A stretch of 38,045 nt of DNA from assembly GCA_001931875.2 (NCBI GenBank), contig MSJH02000383.1, positions 1 through 38,045 of the forward strand. Direction: 5' to 3'. This document shows, piece after piece, positions 32,646-38,045 of the stretch; position 1 is the stretch's first letter; the number at the start of each line of letters is the position of its first letter. The position numbers and the translations under genes were made by a program. The stretch comes from Byssochlamys sp. IMV 00236 (Eukaryota; Ascomycota; Eurotiomycetes; Eurotiales; Thermoascaceae). The notes beneath the pieces are model-generated. The model was not told the origin of the DNA. It saw only the letters and a list, made by a program, of their open reading frames with translations, and ran no database searches.

Positions 32646-34422
32646 ATGTGTACGTGTATTTATAGAACATGGAAAACCCCTTTGTGCTAATGGCATGATT
32701 TATAGCTTTTAGTTTTGGAGCTAATAACAGCAATACAAATAAACCTGCTACAGCTGGTTTTTCATTTGGTAGAAAAAAACATAGAAGGAAAGATTAGCAA
32801 AAGAAAACTAAAAAAGAAAGGAAATTAGGCACAGGCAGCAACACAGCATCCGGTACAGGAGGCTTTGGCTTTGGAACACCTACATCTGCTCCTGCAACAG
32901 GTACATTTGGCTCAACCACCACCGCACCAAGCACTGGTTTTGGCAGCACAGGAGGCTTTGGTGGACTTGGTGCTGCTTCTTCTGCTCCCAGTACAAACAG
33001 TACTTTTGGTGGATTTGGCGCTACTTCTTCTGCTCCCACTACAACCACTAATACTACTACTACGCCAAACACCTTTGGTGGATTCGGCTCTACTCCTGCA
33101 ACCACAACTAGTTCTACACCAACTTTCGGAGGCTTTGGAACCACTAGTTCGACACCTGCTAGTACTGCTGGCACTACTGCTACAGCTACCACTGGATTTG
33201 GCGGTTTTGGTGCAGCTGCTTCTAAACCTGCCACTGGCTTCGGTGCTACGACAACTGCACCATCCACTACTGGCTTTTCATTTGGCACACCTGCAACATC
33301 TGCAGCCACTTCAACACCTTCTACAACTACTGCTCCTTTAACTGGATTTGGTTTTGGTGGTCCTGCTAGTTCCACAGCCACCACTACGGCTAGTAAACCT
33401 TCATTTAGCTTTGGAACAACCGCACCAGCATCAACCACAGCAACATCCACACCCGCTACAACAACCACTGCTTCCATTTCAACAGGCGGATTTGGAGGAT
33501 TTGGTCAAAAGACAGATGGTGAATGAATTAATCGATTGATGTTGACAATTGTTTAGAATTAACCTTTTTTTAAAATATTTAGCCAAACCTGCTACTACAG
33601 GCACTACTCCCACTACTACTTCTACTACCACTGCAGGACAGCAACCTGCGCTTACAACACAACCTGCCGTGTCTAAACCTGTGTCGGTGCCTACACCATC
33701 TACCTTGAAAAACAAAACGATGGAAGAGATCCTTAATTTCTGGACAAAGGAATTGGAGAAACAAACAAAAGATTTCCACAAGCAAGCAACCCAAGTTTCT
33801 CAATGGGATCAACAATTGATAGAAAATGGAAACAAGGTTTTTACATACATATTTTTCATTGCTTTGCTTTACTCATCTTTTTTTTTTAAAAAAAAAAAAA
33901 AGATTGCTGCTCTTCACGAGAACGTTAAAAAGGTTGAACTTCTTCAACAAGAAATTGATTCTAATCTGGGCTACATCAACACCCAACAGGAAGAATTAAG
34001 CTCACTTCTTGATCAGTATGAGAAGCAAATCAAGGATGTCTTTAATGAAAGCAATCTTCAACAGCCTATGCAATCAGCCGATACACAAAGAGAAAAGGCT
34101 TACGGTTTAGCAGAAAGCCTCAACAGTCAATTGGATGATGTTAACAGAAACTTGAATATCATGGTTGAAGAAATTAACAAGATGGGTACCACTAAACAAT
34201 CTGCTGGTGATGAAGACGATGTGGTATGTCTTTGAATATGTATATGCATATTCATATACTCACCTCTTTTTTTTTCCCTAGGTCGGTCAAATTGTTCAAA
34301 TTCTTAATTCTCACTTATCTTCCTTACAATGGATTGATACTCATTCTGCAAAGTTGCAAAACAAAATTCAGGAAGTTAGTAAATTACATGGAGAAGTTGC
34401 GTCCAATGTTCACTTTCATTAA
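32646..34422 (+). CDS. NSP1: FG nucleoporin Nsp1/Nup62
   Basis: Nsp1/Nup62 lines the central channel of the nuclear pore; FG repeats bind transport receptors and the C-terminal coiled coil binds Nup57/Nup49 and Nup82. Six exons, 32646..32649, 32706..32768, 32829..33518, 33583..33836, 33903..34223 and 34282..34422, give 490 residues. Residues 1-250 are Thr/Ala/Ser-rich with GFGGFG, FSFG and TFG repeats. The C-terminal half begins with TMEEILNFWTKELEKQ, the Nsp1_C signature, and is coiled coil through HENVKKVELLQQEID. It continues past LDQYEKQI to the conserved end QWIDTHSAKLQNKIQ. Exon 1 is inferred to be just ATGT, giving MSFSFGANN after splicing; every other nearby ATG runs into a stop. That first junction is the least certain. 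Confidence 0.9.
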
Positions 34423-34507
34423 ATATAATTCCACCTTTTTTTTTTTCTTCCTTTCTTTGAATAAACTATGCATAAATAACCAATTGTTTTATTTGTGAGA
34501 GAAGCTT

Positions 34508-35089
34508 TTATTTGAGTTCAGCCAAAGCCTTCTTGAGTTCTTCACTGTCATGATCAAACCTCAGACCAGTTGAGAATGCATCAGCTGCTTCCTGAAGTCT
34601 GCCTAGACCAACAAGAGCCTTTCCCTTTCTAAACCAGCCTTTACTCCACTCGCGCTTCAAACGTGTCACTGCCTCAGCATCGACGTAAGCCTCTACATAA
34701 TTCTTTAGTGATAGATGAGCAGCCGATCTATTACTCAAGATAGGTGCCAACTCTTCTCTGACAAATTGAAAGGCAAGAGGCTCCCAAAGAGGACGAGACC
34801 AGGCAAGGTCGACAGCCATACCATAGAAACGAATAGCCTCACCAAAGTTAGCTTGTTTAAAAAACTTGTTGCCTTCTTCCTTGAGACGAGTCACTTGAGC
34901 ATTACGTGTTGGGTTAGGTGCATTAGGTGGTGGCAATTCCTTCACTTGTTTTAACGTAGCAGCTAAAGCGTTATGCTCTGTCCAATCCACTTGACATCTG
35001 CTACACTTTTCTAAGCTATGTTCTTTGCATAGAATTCTGTCACCGTCGTTAGATGTTGTTACTTCAGGCTGTAAATAAAGAGTGGCCAT
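34508..35089 (-). CDS. SEC72: Sec72-like TPR protein of the ER translocon
   Basis: Sec72 is the peripheral TPR subunit of the Sec63 complex in post-translational ER import and can bind Hsp70/Hsp90 tails. The gene is a single exon of 193 residues. An N-terminal domain with a CKEHSLEKCSRCQVDW Cys-rich segment precedes a Pro-rich linker (LPPPNAPNP). The TPR domain (about 68-190) shows RLKEEGNKFFKQANFGEAIRFYG, SRPLWEPLAFQFVREELAPIL, SNRSAAHLSLKNYVEAYVDA and WSKGWFRKGKALVGLGR. This arrangement and the length match fungal Sec72. Its stop lies 85 bp from the Nsp1 stop, tail to tail. An unrelated small TPR cochaperone cannot be fully excluded. Confidence 0.85.
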   Translation of the reverse strand: MATLYLQPEVTTSNDGDRILCKEHSLEKCSRCQVDWTEHNALAATLKQVKELPPPNAPNPTRNAQVTRLKEEGNKFFKQANFGEAIRFYGMAVDLAWSRPLWEPLAFQFVREELAPILSNRSAAHLSLKNYVEAYVDAEAVTRLKREWSKGWFRKGKALVGLGRLQEAADAFSTGLRFDHDSEELKKALAELK

Positions 35090-35478
35090 GGTATGTACGA
35101 GATGAAGAAAGAGAGGAAAAAAAAAAAAGACATTATTTGTAAATTATATAATTTTTGGTCCCGCTTGAAGTGAGTAACATTCTCTCATTTGTGTATGTGT
35201 ATGTTCTGATGCCAACAACTAAGGTAAATATTCCCTTGCTCTTCTTCCTTCGTTTTCTAGTGTGCGTGTAATTAAAAAAGTATACATGTATCATAAACAG
35301 TGTGAGCGAGATAGTCTCATCTCTAGAGTTAATCAGGTACAGAAAGCCAGTAGTTTAAGAAAATAGCGTCAAATAACGTTTGAAAAAGGAACCAAACCTC
35401 GTATGCTTTCTTGAATCACCTATTGTATATAAAAGGTAAACTATAGGACACAGTTTAAGTAAAAAGCCTTATGTAAGA
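35090..35478. promoter_or_regulatory. divergent promoter region, Sec72 / NatD
   Basis: A 389-bp AT-rich spacer with a possible TATA element near 35428 (ATATAAAAGG), about 50 bp upstream of the NatD start. No gene seen. Confidence 0.4.
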
Positions 35479-36288
35479 ATGAATAGCAAAGACCTAGATC
35501 TTGTGATCGATTACTACTCTATTGATGAGTTGCCTCAGACATTACGCGATTGGACCTTTAATCTTGTCAAACAGAACTTATACAACATGTAAAATGTCTC
35601 TTTATAAGCTGTTCATAATTAATATGTCCAATAGGTATATCAATTCCAACGACGGCTGGAGCGATGAAGGGAAAAAGAAAGAAATGTTCGCACCAGAGGC
35701 CAGATATCTCGTAGCTCGATCAGCCACGAATGCAGATGATTTGAAGGGTTTTTTATTATTCCAAATGGTCCAAGAGGAAACAATGGATGATGATGTTATG
35801 GCCAATTGCGCTTACTGGTATAATAATCAGACTGTACTATAGAAAATTTTGTTTTCTTCCTCTCTGATACGCGTTTTATTGCATTAGTTATGAAATACAG
35901 TTGATAGAAGGCGCTAGGAGCCAAGGCTTAGGTGAGTTTTTTATGAGTTTATTGGATCAAATAGGAAGCTATTGGAAAATGGATAAGGTCATGTTGACAG
36001 TATTTAAAGGTAAAAGAGATGGGAAATGCAATTATGTTGAGTATATGTCTAAACCCCCCCCCACTTTAACAGCCAATAAGGGTGCTTTTAGATTTTATAC
36101 AGAGAAATTAGGGTAAGTCAATGTGTCAAACGAAGGGAAGAAATAACAGAACTCACACATGTATTAGATTTGAACTGGATGAAATTTCGCCTGGGGCATG
36201 CTTACCAAGATACAAGGCAAAGCATTTTGATTATGAACTATTAAGCAAACCTTGTCAGGCAGATAGAAAGAAAAAAGAACAAGAGTAA
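35479..36288 (+). CDS. NAT4: N-alpha-acetyltransferase NatD (Naa40), histone H4/H2A
   Basis: NatD acetylates the N-terminus of histones H4 and H2A. Five exons, 35479..35588, 35635..35817, 35888..36009, 36073..36112 and 36168..36288, give 191 residues. The GNAT core shows FLLFQMV, then CYEIQL, the acetyl-CoA loop RSQGLGEFF (the RxxGxG-type motif), and VMLTVFKANKGAFRFYTEKLGFELDEISPG. The last block is diagnostic of Naa40, including its substrate-binding tyrosine and the long helix. Human Naa40 is 237 residues and yeast Nat4 285, so this copy is short but has all core elements. The intron at 36010-36072 contains a run of nine Cs before its acceptor; removing it restores the conserved KANKGA junction. 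The C-terminus is Lys/Glu-rich. Confidence 0.92.
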
Positions 36289-36510
36289 CTTGACCTGTAA
36301 ATAACATTTTAAAGGATATCAAATGAATAAACATTACACCATGACATACGCTTTTTTTTGCCCTCTTTGTGCCCGGATGTACTACTGTTCCCGCGATACC
36401 ATATTCTTTTTGTAATCCTTTTACTAACAGAGAAAGAAAGAGATTGAGAATAAAAATATTTTTATATGAGAGGGCTGGTGAACCAATGTTCCAAGTTTAT
36501 TTAAGATGTA

Positions 36511-36908
36511 TACTACGCGCACGAGGAAATCCACGAGAAGGTTAATACTACGTGCTTACTCTAGGAGTTACCTGCGATGCCAACTTTACAACTTCACACT
36601 ACCAAACTCGCTATCGAGCCTAAGTCTGCCCAATGGAATATTCTTTATGAAGTTTCATCATAACTACACTTGAATAATATTGGTTCTTTGCTGGTCAACT
36701 GACAACATAAAATTAGAATACAGCAATAACCACATTTCTTTATCTCTTCTTGAAAAGATAAATTCGTATTCTACATCAACAAGCATGGAAAGACATTTGC
36801 TCCTGAACAAGCTTAACGTGACATTGCACATTGAAAAGTTTCGTTGACGACATCAAAGATAGTGTCTGTAGCATTAGCCTATTTTTGGATTTCCTCGTGC
36901 GTGTAGCA
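36511..36908. repeat. inverted repeat joining two related ORF ends
   Basis: The 23 nt at 36511-36533 match the reverse complement of 36886-36908 with two mismatches, including 16 identical bases in a row. In both copies the same reading frame gives a similar peptide: RCILRARGNPREG then stop on the plus strand, and GRCMLHARGNPKIG on the minus. The two are therefore copies of one coding end in opposite orientation, about 350 bp apart. Confidence 0.7.
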
Positions 36909-37430
36909 TGCACCTTCCATAATAGCGAAGCGATGCTTGTAAGCCAGTAACCAAAGAGTTGCCAGTAGGGATATGAAGGAGATCCAATTGAACTCTGGTA
37001 AGGGATAATGCATCTTCGCGGTCAGAAGTGGAGACGTGGTAATTGATACCATTAATACATACACCATCGGAAAGGGCTACTTGGCGGTGTGCAGCATGAA
37101 CAAACAAAACTTCAATGAACAAATCTGCATTTGGTTGTGACTGATGCGCTTGACCCCATCGATGTCTTCCATCTGATCTCGAATGACCCGGTATGCTTCA
37201 TGGCGTGATTTAAACAACAGTCGAGAAAAAAAGTAAACTACTGCACTAGGTGTGAGAGCCTGCTGGACGATCGCTGTAGCTCGACGATTGAAGAGTTGAT
37301 CTGACAATTCAAGGCCCTCATGGATGACATGAGGGGTGGGCTTCAAATGGTCAGCATTTTGAGCTTGCTTTCGGCAGATCGTAACAACATTCTTTGTAAG
37401 GCCTTTAGGCAGATGAGGAGATGAAATCAA
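36874..37430 (-). pseudogene. frameshifted remnant, LINE ORF1/gag-like
   Basis: Two overlapping minus-strand frames carry one protein broken by a frameshift near 37110-37125. The first part reads LFNRRATAIVQQALTP then AVVYFFSRLLFKSRHEAYRV. The second frame resumes with LFIEVLFVHAAHRQVALSDG, NGINYHVSTS, LSLTRVQLDLLHIPTGNSLV and LQASLRYYGRC. The pattern of a short RRM-like unit followed by a second unit ending in YGR resembles ORF1 (gag-like) proteins of LINE-type retroelements in Mucorales, by memory of the family style rather than by alignment. No reverse transcriptase is visible. The family call is tentative; the broken state is clear. Confidence 0.4.
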
Positions 37431-37674
37431 GATCCTGGTGTCGATCTGTACTTGGTGATGGCGAAAAGCTTTGATTGACTAGATCTTCGTGTAATATATG
37501 GATACACGGAAGAGTCTACAATAATCAGTCTATATTTTTTGTATGAAGGTAGGTGGACACAATTCCACCAATCAATCATTATCAGAGAAAGTAAGAACAT
37601 ATATCCGAAATCACATGATGGTCACGTGAAATTTTGGAGTTATATAATTTTAATATTTAAAAAAGAAAACAGAG

Positions 37675-37747
37675 GCGGGTATAGCTCAGCTGGGAGAGCG
37701 TTAGACTGAAGATCTAAAGGTCGGGTGTTCGATCCACCCTAGCCGCA
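37675..37747 (+). tRNA. tRNA-Phe (anticodon GAA)
   Basis: A 73-nt cloverleaf without intron. It has T8 and A9, a D-arm closed by GCTC/GAGC, and an anticodon stem TTAGA/TCTAA around the loop CTGAAGA (anticodon GAA). The variable loop is AGGTC, the T-arm GGGTG/CACCC has TTCGATC in the loop, and the discriminator is A. The acceptor stem pairs GCGGGTA with TAGCCGC except for a G-G mismatch at positions 5 and 68. The internal B box is intact, so it should be recognised by TFIIIC. A T-rich stretch follows from about 37798. Confidence 0.95.
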
Positions 37748-37883
37748 TAACATTGAAGATCCCTTTCCATTTGTAAAGAAGGAAAGGGTTCAAAGTATTT
37801 TTATTTTGTTTTTTGATGTTACACAAAGTTTATGTTGTAACCTTTTGGACGAATTTGGTAGCCATGTGCCACAAGATCAATAC

Positions 37884-37983
37884 GAAAATTTCGTATAAAC
37901 GAAATTTTCATATTGTAACGAAAGCGGAGTTGAAACTGATGAATTTCGTGACCCTCACGAACTTCATGACCCGTACGAAGTTC
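37884..37983. repeat. cluster of three short perfect inverted repeats
   Basis: 37884-37909 is a perfect hairpin with an 11-bp stem (GAAAATTTCGT) and a four-base loop ATAA. 37945-37961 is TTCGTGA-CCC-TCACGAA, a 7-bp stem. GAACTTC at 37959-37965 pairs with GAAGTTC at 37977-37983. The shared core TTCGT/ACGAA recurs in each. No coding region is evident in 37748-38045. Confidence 0.7.
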
Positions 37984-38045
37984 AATCAAACTAAACTTAA
38001 TATTTTTAGTATAAATATGTTTAATATTTTTAAATAAATCAATCA

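Larger units (their letters stand above)
36289..37674. other. gene-poor stretch with degenerate retroelement-like frames
   Basis: The stretch between NatD and the tRNA holds the minus-strand remnant at 36874-37430 and a short related plus-strand copy near 36484-36546, described separately. I see no intact gene in the rest, which is AT-rich. Confidence 0.5.

Noticed and set aside
32794..33477. Long minus-strand open frame rich in Val, Ala and Pro opposite the Nsp1 FG repeats
   Set aside because: It is the reverse reading of the Thr/Gly/Phe repeat codons of Nsp1. It has no domain and lies fully inside the exon of a clear gene.

Overview
The window looks like nuclear DNA of a filamentous zygomycete-type fungus, most likely a Mucorales species (Rhizopus, Mucor or a relative). 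The reasons are very compact genes with many short GT-AG introns (mostly 40-70 nt), AT-rich spacers, Asn/Gln/Ser homopolymer proteins, and a secreted CotH-family protein with the spore-coat/invasin motif typical of Mucorales. I assembled every gene model by hand from reading frame, splice sites and protein family conservation; exon coordinates are in the evidence fields.

Layout. 1-674: spacer starting with a poly-A run. 675-2269 (-): pyruvate kinase. 3026-3724 (+): ribosomal protein eL36. 3931-5494 (+): endocytic End3 with QxTGY repeats. 5549-7615 (-): Siz/PIAS SUMO ligase. 8088-9254 (+): G-protein beta subunit. 9255-11221: gene-poor stretch with a decayed Fanzor/TnpB-like nuclease tail. 11222-12404 (-): SAGA subunit Sgf29. 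12776-14699 (+): CotH cell-surface protein. 15410-17061 (-): NECAP-like and AMMECR1-like genes. 17249-18500 (-): BSD-domain protein. 18576-20264 (-): spindle checkpoint Mad3. 20401-21111 (-): calmodulin. 21282-22531 (+): SPOUT1-type methyltransferase. 22630-24252 (+): an unrecognised, probably mitochondrial protein followed by an EngB-type GTPase. 24308-26162 (-): Gln/Glu-rich protein. 27010-27773 (-): Gcn4-type bZIP factor with short upstream ORFs. 28011-29674 (-): disordered protein with an RRxS array. 30048-30396 (+): very small copper-fist protein. 30397-32645: gene-poor, relic-like. 32646-34422 (+): nucleoporin Nsp1/Nup62. 34508-35089 (-): Sec72-like TPR protein. 35479-36288 (+): NatD histone acetyltransferase. 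36289-38045: degenerate retroelement-like ORF fragments in inverted orientation, a tRNA-Phe(GAA), and a cluster of small hairpins.

This is mainly a housekeeping region. The genes do not form an operon-like system, but several neighbours share divergent promoters (eL36/pyruvate kinase, Siz/G-beta, Sgf29/CotH, calmodulin/SPOUT1, Sec72/NatD) or lie tail to tail with under 100 bp between stops. The least expected items are the Fanzor-like relic at 9378-9720, the upstream ORFs before the bZIP gene, the Pan1/Sla1-like QxTGY repeats inside End3, the 83-residue copper-fist protein with an 11-nt internal exon, and several other extremely short coding exons (3, 4 and 12 nt). I did not find an intact new defence or mobile system; the most unusual system present is represented only by remains.
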